This document shows, one piece after another, positions 49,672 to 57,539 of a DNA stretch of 58,450 bases (position 1 is the first letter of the stretch; every line of letters begins with the position of its first letter). The notes under the pieces were generated by a model. The model made no database searches. It saw only the letters and a list, made by a program, of their open reading frames with translations, and was not told where the DNA came from. The position numbers and the translations under genes are program-made. This DNA is from Streptomyces sp. AC558_RSS880 (GTDB taxonomy: Bacteria; Actinomycetota; Actinomycetes; Streptomycetales; Streptomycetaceae): positions 1 to 58,450 of the forward strand of contig NZ_JAGMUJ010000077.1 of the NCBI RefSeq assembly GCF_019049255.1. Reading direction: 5' to 3'.

Positions 49672-50217
49672 TCACCGCATGTCGGAGGCGTATCCGGGAA
49701 GCACCCGGCGCAGGGCGCGCAGCGCGTAGTACGCGCGGGACTTCACGGTACCGGGTGGAATCCCGAGGGCCGTCGCGGCTTCCGCCACACTCGCCCCCTG
49801 GAAGTACACGAGCACCAGGACTTCACGGTGCTCCGGAGTGAGTGTCTTCACAGCCTCGCGGACATCGAGCGCGGCCGCGGCCCGCTCGGCGTGGTCGGAG
49901 ATCACCCGGGCGTTCTCCAGCACGGCGTCCCCGACCTCGGCCGGCCGGGCCTGCCGGGCCCGTCGCGCGTCGATGGCGAGCCGTCGTCCCACGGTGAGCA
50001 GCCAGGGCCGTACGGAGTCGAAGTTCTCGGCGCGCAGGGCCTCGGGGTGCTGCCAGGCGCGCACGAGGGTCTCCTGGACCAGGTCCTCCGCGCGCTGCCG
50101 GTCCCCGTCACAGAGCCGGAGCAGCAGCGCGAAGAGGGGCCGGCCGTGCTCGCGCTGCAGTGCGGCGAGCTCGTGCTCGGCGGTCGTCCCGTTCATGAGT
50201 GTGATTCCGGCCGTCAT
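49672..50217 (-). CDS. ECF RNA polymerase sigma factor
   Basis: About 181 aa. Region 2 is AEHELAALQREHGRPLFALLLRLCDGDRQRAEDLVQETLVRAWQHPE, with -10 recognition in FDSVRPWLLTVGRRLAIDARRARQAR. Region 4 is LTPEHREVLVLVYFQGASVAEAATALGIPPGTVKSRAYYALRALRRVL. No N- or C-terminal extension is seen. ATG 50217 and ATG 50196 are both possible, with no clear ribosome-binding site. Its cognate is probably the zinc anti-sigma at 48209-48862, making a membrane-linked signal pathway. It is divergent from the CapA gene 208 bp away. Confidence 0.92.
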   Translation of the reverse strand: MTAGITLMNGTTAEHELAALQREHGRPLFALLLRLCDGDRQRAEDLVQETLVRAWQHPEALRAENFDSVRPWLLTVGRRLAIDARRARQARPAEVGDAVLENARVISDHAERAAAALDVREAVKTLTPEHREVLVLVYFQGASVAEAATALGIPPGTVKSRAYYALRALRRVLPGYASDMR

Positions 50218-50425
50218 GGCCGTATGGCAGCGCACGGCGCGACGCGGGGACAGGGCGCGCACAGGAGCGTGCGGCGGACGGTCGATCGCGTCGACGAACG
50301 GTTCGACGAACGGTCGGGGCGGGTGTTCGCGCACGCCGGACGGCCTAAAGGGCGTGTCGGAACGACGACGGGCGCAAGGCGACTTCTTACCTGTTTATCC
50401 ATAAATACGACCACAACGGGGTGGA

Positions 50426-51583
50426 GTGATGATCACACGCAGTCGACAGGTGGCCCTGGTTCTGACCGTCGTCCTCGCTGCGGGCGCCGCCTGCCAGGCC
50501 CGCGACCACCGACCGCCGGAACCGGGGCGTCCGGCCCCTTCCGCCGCGGGGCCCCGCGGCTTCACCCTGGTCGCCTCGGGGGACGTACTGCCCCACGACT
50601 CGATCATCGAACGCGCCCGCTACGACGCGGGCGGCACCGGGTACGACTTCCGGCCGATGCTCTCCGGCGTCCGCTCCGTCGTCGACTCCGCCGATGTGGC
50701 GCTCTGCCACATGGAGACCGTGTACGGCACTGGTGGCGACTACACCGGCTACCCCCTCTTCAAATCCCCGCCCGAGGTGGCCCGCGGCCTCGCCGCCACC
50801 GGGTACGACGGCTGCTCCACCGCCTCCAACCACTCCCTGGACGACGGCGTGGACGGCATCCGCCGCACCCTGGACGCCCTCGACCGGGCCGGTGTGCGCC
50901 ACGCCGGCTCGGCGCGCACCGAGCGGGAGGCCCGCACGGCGGCCGTGCTGCGCGCGGGCTCGGCGCGGGTCGCCCACCTCGCCTACACCCACGACACCAA
51001 CGGCCTCCCGCTGCCGCCGGACGAGCCCTGGGCCGTCAACCTCGTCGACGAGGCGCGGATCGTCGCCGACGCACGGGCCGCCCGCCGGGCCGGAGCCGAT
51101 GTCGTCGTGGTCTCGCTGCACTGGGGCACCGAATGGCAGGAGGCCCCCGACGAGCGGCAGACCGCCCTCGCCCGCTCGCTCACCGCCTCGGCCACCGGGG
51201 GCCGCCCCGACATCGACCTGATCCTCGGCACCCACGCCCATGTCCCGCAGGCCTACGAGAAGGTCAACGGCACCTGGGTGATCTACGGCATGGGTGACCA
51301 GATCGCCGGCGAGATGACCAACCACGAGGGTGTCCAGGACCCGCGCGGCAACCAGTCCACCCTGGGCCGCTTCACCTTCGCCCCGCCGAAGCGCCCCGGC
51401 GGGCGCTGGGAGGTGACCCGGGCCGAGTTCGTCCCGCAGTTCTTCGACGTGGACGCGGGCCGGGTCGTCAACCTCAACCGGGCGCTCGCCCGGGGCGCCG
51501 AGGTGCAGTCCGTGCGCGACCGGATCCGGAACGTGGTGCTGAGCCGGGGCGCGGCGCAGGACGGGTTGGTGATGGGGGAGTGA
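50426..51583 (+). CDS. CapA-family (PGA synthesis-like) metallophosphatase
   Basis: A 385-aa exported protein. Residues 1-24 are a signal sequence ending in AAGAACQA; the Cys could be a lipobox, though the -3 residue is Gly rather than Leu. The calcineurin-like CapA/PGA_cap domain shows ASGDVLPHDSI (metal Asp/His), CHMETVYGT, ASNHSLDDGVDGI (Asn-His), VVSLHWGTEW and GTHAHVPQAYEKVNG. CapA proteins act in poly-gamma-glutamate capsule export in Bacillus; in Streptomyces related proteins are common and mostly unstudied. GTG 50426 is used, with ATG 50429 as the alternative. Its stop is 6 bp from the convergent MarR gene. Confidence 0.88.
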   Translation: MMITRSRQVALVLTVVLAAGAACQARDHRPPEPGRPAPSAAGPRGFTLVASGDVLPHDSIIERARYDAGGTGYDFRPMLSGVRSVVDSADVALCHMETVYGTGGDYTGYPLFKSPPEVARGLAATGYDGCSTASNHSLDDGVDGIRRTLDALDRAGVRHAGSARTEREARTAAVLRAGSARVAHLAYTHDTNGLPLPPDEPWAVNLVDEARIVADARAARRAGADVVVVSLHWGTEWQEAPDERQTALARSLTASATGGRPDIDLILGTHAHVPQAYEKVNGTWVIYGMGDQIAGEMTNHEGVQDPRGNQSTLGRFTFAPPKRPGGRWEVTRAEFVPQFFDVDAGRVVNLNRALARGAEVQSVRDRIRNVVLSRGAAQDGLVMGE

Positions 51584-51589
51584 GGACCG

Positions 51590-52063
51590 TCAGTCGAGGT
51601 CGACGTGGTCGAGTGCCGTCAGCAGTTCGCCCAGCACCCGCAGGCAGGCCGTCACATCGGCGTCCGTGAGGCCGCCGCCGACCTTCCGCAGGAGCAGGTG
51701 TTCGCGCTCCAGGACGGCGGAGATCGCCGCGGCGCCCTTCTCGGTCGGGCGGATGAGCGACGACCGCCGGTGGGCGGGGTTCGGAACGGCCTCCACCAGG
51801 TCCTGTGCCGCGGCGTCGTTCACCATGCGCTGCACGAACTGGCGGCTGATCGCCTGTGCCCTGCCCATCTGGGGCACGGTCATCGGCCCGTTGCGGTGCA
51901 GCAGGGTCAGCACGGCACGTACGCCCACGGACAGGTCGTCGGCGGTCAGGCCCTGCTCCACACTGCGCTGGGCGCGCCGGTAGAGGGGGCCGACCAGGTC
52001 GTACACCTCGGTGAGGCGACGGCCGAGCTCGTCCGGGGGGAGGGGTGCGTCGATGTCTGTCAC
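51590..52063 (-). CDS. MarR-family transcriptional regulator
   Basis: A 157-aa regulator. The winged HTH is LTLLHRNGPMTVPQMGRAQAISRQFVQRMVNDAAAQDLVEAVPNPAHRRSSLIRPTEKG-like, with the wing Arg-rich segment typical of MarR. GTG 52063 lies at the edge of a divergent promoter with two 17-bp operators shared with an alpha/beta-hydrolase gene, implying that it represses both. The ligand is unknown, possibly an ester substrate of the hydrolase. Confidence 0.92.
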   Translation of the reverse strand: MTDIDAPLPPDELGRRLTEVYDLVGPLYRRAQRSVEQGLTADDLSVGVRAVLTLLHRNGPMTVPQMGRAQAISRQFVQRMVNDAAAQDLVEAVPNPAHRRSSLIRPTEKGAAAISAVLEREHLLLRKVGGGLTDADVTACLRVLGELLTALDHVDLD

Positions 52064-52073
52064 CTCACCATCA

Positions 52074-52090
52074 TGACACCTAGGTTGCCA
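52074..52090. promoter_or_regulatory. MarR operator 1
   Basis: TGACACCTAGGTTGCCA, an imperfect dyad matching operator 2 at 15 of 17 positions. It is 11 bp from the MarR start and its centre is 31 bp (three helical turns) from that of operator 2. Confidence 0.7.
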
Positions 52091-52104
52091 AACTCGGGTG
52101 AAGA

Positions 52105-52121
52105 TGACACCTTGGTTGTCA
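52105..52121. promoter_or_regulatory. MarR operator 2, overlapping the hydrolase start codon
   Basis: TGACACCTTGGTTGTCA is a near-perfect dyad (TGACA/TGTCA ends). Its final A is the first base of the hydrolase ATG at 52121, so bound repressor would cover the translation start of a probably leaderless mRNA. Confidence 0.72.
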
Positions 52122-52936
52122 TGAATGGTGCCTCGGAACTGCGCTTCTTCCCCTCCGCCGACGGCGATCTCGCCTACCTCGACACCGGAACCGGCGACCC
52201 GGTGGTCCTGCTGCACTCCGGCTTCACCGACCACCGGGTCTTCGACGCCCAGATCCCGGCCCTGGCCGCCGAGTACCGGGTGATCGCACCGGACGTCCGC
52301 GGCCACGGCGCCTCGGCCAACGCCACCGCGCCGTTCCGCTGGGCCGACGACCTCGCCGGGCTGCTGCGCCACCTGGACGCCGGTCCGGCCGTGCTCGTCG
52401 GTGTGTCGATGGGCGGCGCCATTGCCACCGACACGGTGCTGGAGTACCCGGAGCTGGTGCGCGCGGTGGTGGCCTGTGGCGCCGCCACCAGCGACTTCCA
52501 GTACACCGACCCCTGGGTCCGCCAGGTGCAGGCCGAGCAGGCCGCGGCCCTGGGCGCGGGCGACGTGGAGGGCTGGCTCACCGCGTTCCTGCGCTACGTG
52601 CCCGGCGAACACCGCACCGCCGCCGACATCGACCCGGACATCCCGACCCGGCTGCGCGAGATGGCCCTGGGCACCCTCGCCAAGCACACCCCGGACGAGG
52701 AGGACCACCACGTGCCCATGACCGACACCTGGGCCCGCGTTCCGGGGATCGACGTTCCGGTCCTCACCGTCAACGGTGCCCTCGACGCCCCCGACCTGAT
52801 CGCCGAGGCGGAACGGTTCGCCGGTACCGTCCGCAACGGCCGCTCCGTGCTCATCGACGGCACCGCGCACTACCCCAACATGGAGCGGCCCGAGGAGCTG
52901 AACAAGATCCTCCTGGACTTCCTCCGCTCCCTCTAA
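52121..52936 (+). CDS. Alpha/beta hydrolase
   Basis: A 271-aa hydrolase of the alpha/beta fold. VVLLHSGFTDHRVFD is the oxyanion loop, APDVRGHGASAN the following turn, GVSMGGAIA the nucleophile elbow with Ser, and IDGTAHYPNMERPEE the catalytic His; an Asp lies in VNGALDAPDLI. This resembles esterase/3-oxoadipate-enol-lactonase-like members, but the substrate is open. ATG 52121 has no Shine-Dalgarno and begins at the last base of a MarR operator, suggesting leaderless translation. It is divergent from the MarR gene and convergent (4-bp overlap) with the permease gene. Confidence 0.9.
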   Translation: MNGASELRFFPSADGDLAYLDTGTGDPVVLLHSGFTDHRVFDAQIPALAAEYRVIAPDVRGHGASANATAPFRWADDLAGLLRHLDAGPAVLVGVSMGGAIATDTVLEYPELVRAVVACGAATSDFQYTDPWVRQVQAEQAAALGAGDVEGWLTAFLRYVPGEHRTAADIDPDIPTRLREMALGTLAKHTPDEEDHHVPMTDTWARVPGIDVPVLTVNGALDAPDLIAEAERFAGTVRNGRSVLIDGTAHYPNMERPEELNKILLDFLRSL

Positions 52937-54354
52937 TCCGGCTGACGGCGCGCCAGCTCCGAACGCCGGTAGGAGTAACCGAAGTAGACCACCAGACCGA
53001 TCGCGAACCACACGGCGAACCGCGCCCAGGTCTGCCACTGCAGGAACGTGATCAGCCAGATGGAGAAGACCACACCCACCGCCGGCACCACCGGCATCCA
53101 CGGCGTGCGGAAGGTGCGCGGCAGGTCGGGCTGCCGGTAGCGCAGCACGATCACCGCCGCGCACACCACCACGAACGCCAGCAGGATCCCGATGTTGGTC
53201 AGCTCGGCCGCCTCGCCGATCGGCAGGAACCCGGCGATGGCGGCCGATCCCACCCCGACGATCCAGGTGACCCGCGTGGGCACGTGCCGCGTCGGGTGGG
53301 TCTTGGCGAACCAGCGGGGCAGCAGCCCGTCCCGCGACATGGCGAACCAGACACGCGTCACGCCCAGCATGAACGTGAACATCACCGTGAGGATGCCGAT
53401 GATGGCGCCCACCGCGATCACGTCCGCGAGTCCGCTCAGCCCCACCGCCTCGAACGCCGTGGAGAAGCCGCTCTCGGGGTCGATGTCCTTGTGGTCCTGC
53501 ATGCCCGTCAGCACCAGACAGGCCGCCACGTACAGGACCATCGAGATCACCAGCGAGTAGATGATCGCCTTCGGCATGTGCCGCTGGGCGTCCTTGGACT
53601 CCTCGGCCGCCGTCGACATCGCGTCGTAGCCGAACACCGCGAAGAACACCGTCGCCGCACCGGTGAACGCGCCGCCGACCCCGTACGGGAAGAACGGGTC
53701 GTAGTTCGCCGTGTCGATGTGGAACACGCCGACCGCGATCACCAGCAGCACGACCAGCACCTTCAGCACCACGACCACCGTCTCGAACCGGGCCGCGTTC
53801 TTGATGCCCTGGTTCAGCAGGAAGGCGATGAGCAGGCACAGCAGCGCCGCGAACAGGTCGACGCGGTGACCGTCGCCGGTGCCGGGCGCGCCCAGCATCC
53901 AGTTCGGCAGGTCCGCGCCCATCGAGTCCACCAGGAAGCTGAAGTAGCCGGAGATGCCGATCGCGACCACCGCCACGATCGCGGTGTACTCCAGCAGCAG
54001 GTCCCAGCCGATGAACCAGCCGGCCAGCTCGCCGAGCACCGCGTACCCGTAGGTGTAGGCCGAGCCGGCCTTCGGGATCAGGCCCGCGAACTCCGCGTAC
54101 GACAGCGCGGCGGCGGCGCTGGCGACACCGGCGATGAGGAACGAGAGCAGCACCGCGGGACCGGCCGTGCCGTTGGCGACCGTTCCCGCGAGGGTGAAGA
54201 TGCCGGCGCCGATGATGCCGCCCACGCCGATCGCGGTGAGCTGCCACAGGCCGAGGGTGCGCTCCAGGCGGGTTCCCTCGCCGACTTCCGTCGCCTCGAT
54301 GTGTTCGATGGGTTTGCGGCGGAGAATCCCCTCACCCATCCGGAGCCGGGCCAT
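52933..54354 (-). CDS. APC-superfamily amino-acid permease (CAT-like)
   Basis: A 473-aa transporter with about 12 hydrophobic helices. LGLWQLTAIGVGGIIGAGIFTLAGTVA is the APC helix-1 signature; AEFAGLIPKAGSAYTYGYAVLGELAGWFIGWDLLLEY and FFAVFGYDAMSTAAEESKDAQRHMPKAI are the cationic amino acid transporter (CAT) subfamily marks, and a short intracellular C-terminus follows. It likely imports amino acids by proton symport or exchange. The ATG at 54354 is chosen because GAGGTGAGG lies just upstream; ATG 54399 is also possible. It lies downstream of the universal stress protein gene on the same strand. Confidence 0.93.
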   Translation of the reverse strand: MARLRMGEGILRRKPIEHIEATEVGEGTRLERTLGLWQLTAIGVGGIIGAGIFTLAGTVANGTAGPAVLLSFLIAGVASAAAALSYAEFAGLIPKAGSAYTYGYAVLGELAGWFIGWDLLLEYTAIVAVVAIGISGYFSFLVDSMGADLPNWMLGAPGTGDGHRVDLFAALLCLLIAFLLNQGIKNAARFETVVVVLKVLVVLLVIAVGVFHIDTANYDPFFPYGVGGAFTGAATVFFAVFGYDAMSTAAEESKDAQRHMPKAIIYSLVISMVLYVAACLVLTGMQDHKDIDPESGFSTAFEAVGLSGLADVIAVGAIIGILTVMFTFMLGVTRVWFAMSRDGLLPRWFAKTHPTRHVPTRVTWIVGVGSAAIAGFLPIGEAAELTNIGILLAFVVVCAAVIVLRYRQPDLPRTFRTPWMPVVPAVGVVFSIWLITFLQWQTWARFAVWFAIGLVVYFGYSYRRSELARRQPD

Positions 54355-54461
54355 GCGCCTCACCTCTTCGCGATCTGCAAACGGCTGACGGCGGATCATG
54401 ATGCCCCCGGCACGCCCCCGACAGAAGACACCACGCACACCGCGGGCACACCCGTACGGGA

Positions 54462-54923
54462 TTACGGCACCACCGTCACCGGCCACCGCCCGGCCTTCAC
54501 CAGCCGCACCGCGACCGAGCCGATGATCCGGTGTCCCGCCTGCTCCGAGGCGCCCACCACCACGGCGTCCGCCTTGAGGTCGTCGGCCGCCTTCACCAGT
54601 CCGTTGTAGGGGTCGCCGCGGAAGGTGTGGAACTCCCAGCGGATGTCGAAGATGCCCTTGACCCGCTCCATCGCGTCCCTGACCTGCGCCACCAGGTCCT
54701 CGGCTATCTCCTTGGTCGTGTCCGCCACCGGCGCGCCGAGCGCCGCTCCCGCGGCCAGCACCGGCTGCACGTACACGAGGGCGAGCAGCGCGCCCTGACG
54801 CCGGGCCAGACCGGAGGCGTACGCCGCCGCGCGCAGCGAGGAGTCGGAGCCGTCCACGCCGGCCACGATCACCTTCGGGCCGTCCGTGCCCCGTTCGAAC
54901 CGATGGGACTGCTGTTCCGTCAC
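54462..54923 (-). CDS. Universal stress protein (UspA family)
   Basis: A 153-aa single-domain Usp. VIVAGVDGSDSSLRAAAYASGLARRQGALLALVYV is the first half; the ATP-loop region at the end reads VVVGASEQAGHRIIGSVAVRLVKAGRWPVTVVP, which fits the G-2x-G-9x-G(S/T) nucleotide-binding pattern. GTG 54923 is used; the longer frame upstream lacks family resemblance. It may be cotranscribed with the APC permease gene, 107 bp downstream. Its role in stress survival is only family-level knowledge. Confidence 0.9.
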   Translation of the reverse strand: MTEQQSHRFERGTDGPKVIVAGVDGSDSSLRAAAYASGLARRQGALLALVYVQPVLAAGAALGAPVADTTKEIAEDLVAQVRDAMERVKGIFDIRWEFHTFRGDPYNGLVKAADDLKADAVVVGASEQAGHRIIGSVAVRLVKAGRWPVTVVP

Positions 54924-55069
54924 GGCAGCGAGGCTATCGGAGTCCGGCGTCCCGGCCCCCACGCGTCCCTCGGTGCCCGTCGCCCCGCACTGCGCCGATC
55001 GGGTGAAGTCGTGCCGCCACACCGGTGTCGCTGAGGTGCGTCGGTCCTCGGCGGGGCGACTGATGAGTC

Positions 55070-55909
55070 ATGCAGAATGATCAGTTGCCGACCCGGCGCC
55101 GGGCACTGCTCGCCGGTGCCGTCTCCCTGTGCGCCGCCGGTGCGGCCGCGGTGTTCGCGCCGGGCGCCGGGAAGCGTGCCGCGTCCACGCCGCCGCCGGC
55201 CGCCGGCGCCCGGGCGGCCCGCCGCCCGCTCCGGCCCTCCGAGTACCGGCTGAGGCCCCTGACCGGCTACGGCCCGCCGCGCGCCCCGCACGGCAAGACG
55301 CCGGTACGGCGCGAACCGCTGCTGAGCGTGCCCGGACACGGCCGCACCATGGTGCTGAGCTTCGACGACGGACCCGACCCCCGCTACACCCCGCACATCC
55401 TCGACACCCTGGCCCGGTACGGGGTGCGGGCGATGTTCTTCGTGTGCGGGGAGATGGCGGTCGGCAACCAGGACCTGCTGGCCCGGATGGCCGACGAGGG
55501 GCACGTGGTCGGCAACCACACCTGGACCCACCCCCTGCTCACCCGGCTGCGGCGCGCCCGGATCCGCTCCGAGATGGAACGCACCAGCGACGTCATCGAG
55601 AAGGCCTGCGGCGAGCGCCCCGAGTGGTTCCGCGCGCCCTACGGCGCCTGGAACCGCGCCGCCTTCCAGCTCGGCGCCGAGCTGGGCATGGAATCGCTGG
55701 CCTGGACGGTGGACACCCTCGACTGGACCGAGCCCGGCACCCGCACCATCGTCGAGCGGGTGGAGGACGGCGCCGCCCCCGGCGTCGTGGTGCTCTCGCA
55801 CGACGCCGGGGGCGACCGCTCGCAGAGCGTGCGGGCCCTGCGCGCCTATCTGCCCGGACTGCTGGACTCCGGGTACCACGTGACCGTGCCCCGCCGGCAG
55901 TACGTCTGA
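55070..55909 (+). CDS. Exported polysaccharide deacetylase (NodB/CE4)
   Basis: A 279-aa CE4 enzyme. Residues 1-33 are a twin-arginine-type signal (PTRRRALLAGAVSL). The NodB motifs are in order: MVLSFDDGPDPRYT (catalytic Asp and metal Asp), VGNHTWTHPLL (metal His pair), WFRAPYGAWN, WTVDTLDWTEPG and VVLSHDAGGDR (catalytic His). These zinc enzymes remove N-acetyl groups from chitin, peptidoglycan or other surface glycans. ATG 55070 is used. It is convergent with the sortase gene 27 bp away. A cell-wall role fits the neighbouring sortase cluster. Confidence 0.92.
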   Translation: MQNDQLPTRRRALLAGAVSLCAAGAAAVFAPGAGKRAASTPPPAAGARAARRPLRPSEYRLRPLTGYGPPRAPHGKTPVRREPLLSVPGHGRTMVLSFDDGPDPRYTPHILDTLARYGVRAMFFVCGEMAVGNQDLLARMADEGHVVGNHTWTHPLLTRLRRARIRSEMERTSDVIEKACGERPEWFRAPYGAWNRAAFQLGAELGMESLAWTVDTLDWTEPGTRTIVERVEDGAAPGVVVLSHDAGGDRSQSVRALRAYLPGLLDSGYHVTVPRRQYV

Positions 55910-55936
55910 GCGGGTCCCGTCCGGACGCGGGGCCGC

Positions 55937-56605
55937 TCAGCGGACCTCGGCCAGGCGGGCGAAGGCGACCACGTTCCCGTCGTAGCCGTTCTGCTGGGAG
56001 AAACCGCCACCGCAGGTGATGACCCGCAGTTCCGCGGTTCCCTTGGAGGCGTAGACCCGGTCGCCGGGGAAGTTGTTCTTCGCGAAGACCTCGATGCCGT
56101 AGATCTCGAACACGGCGGTCTTCCCGTCCTTGCGGGTGATCTCGACGCGGTTTCCCTTCTTCAGCGCCCCGAGCCCGTAGAACACGGCCGGTCCCTGCGC
56201 GTTGTCGACATGGCCGACGACGACCGCCGTGCCCTTCTCGCCCGGTGAGACGGCGCCGGTGAACCAGCCCGCCAGATTGGGGTCCTGGGGCGGCGGCGCG
56301 TCCACCCAGCCCTCCGCGTCCAGGCCCACCGGAATGACGGGTGCGTCCACCTGGATCCCCGGGATCACGACCCGGTCCGGGATCGCGTACGGCAGCGGTT
56401 GCACCGCCGCGGCCGTGGCGGGAGCGGGCATCCGGCTGTCGGCGGCGGCCGCGGCGGCCGGCTGCGGCGGGCCCTCGTCGAATTCCCCCGAACCGTTCCG
56501 GATGAGCGCGAGACCGGTGAGCAGAACCAGTGCTATCACGCCCCAGGGGGCGCGCTTTTTCCGCCGTGCCTCCCATTCGGCTTCGGCCGGCTCGAAAGCA
56601 GACAT
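55937..56605 (-). CDS. Class F sortase
   Basis: A 222-aa membrane-anchored transpeptidase. A single N-terminal TM helix (APWGVIALVLLTGLALI, residues about 20-36) is followed by an Ala/Pro linker and the sortase barrel. The catalytic triad is His in VVVGHVDNAQG, Cys in LRVITCGGGFS and Arg in NVVAFARLAEV. FTGAVSPGEKGTAVVVGHVDN and PVGLDAEGWVDAPPP are class E/F actinobacterial marks. Class F sortases are common in Actinobacteria with few known substrates. ATG 56605 has GAGAGGGGAAGG upstream. The divergent gene at 56940 encodes a surface-type protein and is the probable partner. Confidence 0.93.
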   Translation of the reverse strand: MSAFEPAEAEWEARRKKRAPWGVIALVLLTGLALIRNGSGEFDEGPPQPAAAAAADSRMPAPATAAAVQPLPYAIPDRVVIPGIQVDAPVIPVGLDAEGWVDAPPPQDPNLAGWFTGAVSPGEKGTAVVVGHVDNAQGPAVFYGLGALKKGNRVEITRKDGKTAVFEIYGIEVFAKNNFPGDRVYASKGTAELRVITCGGGFSQQNGYDGNVVAFARLAEVR

Positions 56606-56939
56606 TCGCCTTCCCCTCTCGACACGGCCGTCGCCGTACCACTCGCGCATGAGGAAAACGCTAAATGCCGCGTGCGCAACCGGCGACGGGGCGGCGGCGA
56701 ACGGGTGGCCCCGGCGCGGCCGGGTGCGCCATCCGAGGAGGTACCGGACGAAGATTTTCTGACGGTCCGTGACCTGCGGCGATATACCCTCTCGCGGTTT
56801 TCCGCGCGGGGTTCGCCTCACCGGTACGGACCATTCCCGAAATGCGGGCGTGCGCAGGGCATCTGAGGGTCTTTCCGGGAGACGCTTTCTCGCCGATCGA
56901 CCGGGAACGGGACCCGGGGCGTCTTCCGCGGAGGAACAC
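56606..56939. promoter_or_regulatory. 334-bp divergent promoter region between sortase and surface-protein genes
   Basis: No supported gene. Its middle has A/T-richer tracts (GATTTTCTGACGG, GCGATATACC) suitable for promoters in both directions. GGAGGAACACA precedes ATG 56940. No large perfect palindrome was found. Confidence 0.4.
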
Positions 56940-57437
56940 ATGCGCAATCCACGTGCCCTGGCGGCCGCCGGCGCCGCGGTCGCCGTCCTCGGGGTCGCCG
57001 CCCCGGCGGCGGTCGCTGACGCCGGCCGGGTTCCCAGCCCGTCCAACATCGTCGCCCTGCCCAGCGTCATCGCCCGCGGGGGCCAGCTGACCATCACGGT
57101 CGACGGCTGCCCCAACGGCGGCACGGCGACCTCCAACGCCTTCCCCCGGACGGAACTGACGCCCATCAGCGGTGCCAACGACACCTCGAAGGGCGTCGCC
57201 ACCATCGACGCCGACGCCCGTCCCGGTCCCTACGACATCACGGTCCACTGCTCCGGCCGGAGCCTGACCCGGCCGGCCGCCTTCACCGTCATCGGCGGGG
57301 TCCGCGGCGGTATCGGCGGCAGCAGCACCATCGGGGCGACCCCGACCGACATGGCCATCGGCGGGGCCCTGGTGACCGCCGCGGTCCTCGGCAGCGGTGT
57401 CTTCTGGATGCGCCGCCGCGCCGAGAAGCGGATCTGA
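56940..57437 (+). CDS. Secreted, C-terminally anchored surface protein paired with the sortase
   Basis: A 165-aa exported protein. Residues 1-28 are a signal peptide ending AAVADA; an Ig-like/beta-rich central part follows (LPSVIARGGQLTITVDGCPNGG, YDITVHCSGRSLTRPAAFTVIGG, with two Cys that could bond). The C-terminus has a hydrophobic helix (MAIGGALVTAAVLGSGVFWM) and a basic tail (RRRAEKRI), as in sortase substrates, but no LPXTG or similar motif stands before it (GATPTDMAIGG). It is divergent from the class F sortase gene. It could be a sortase substrate with a non-canonical signal, or simply membrane-anchored. Confidence 0.85.
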   Translation: MRNPRALAAAGAAVAVLGVAAPAAVADAGRVPSPSNIVALPSVIARGGQLTITVDGCPNGGTATSNAFPRTELTPISGANDTSKGVATIDADARPGPYDITVHCSGRSLTRPAAFTVIGGVRGGIGGSSTIGATPTDMAIGGALVTAAVLGSGVFWMRRRAEKRI

Positions 57438-57486
57438 ACCGCTGTCCCCTTCGGGCCGCCGTTTCGCACGAGTTCGCACGCCGCTC

Positions 57487-57512
57487 GCCCCGGATCCCAC
57501 GGGATCCGGGGC
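57487..57512. terminator. Bidirectional terminator, perfect 12-bp stem
   Basis: GCCCCGGATCCC-AC-GGGATCCGGGGC forms a perfect hairpin between the convergent surface-protein gene (stop 57437) and DUF4239 gene (stop 57540). Confidence 0.85.
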
Positions 57513-57539
57513 GGCGCTCTGCTCCTCCCGCGGGCGGTG

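Noticed and set aside
51590..54247. 885-aa open frame spanning MarR, hydrolase and permease on the minus strand
   Set aside because: Only its last 157 codons are a real gene (MarR); the rest is antisense or out of frame to supported genes.
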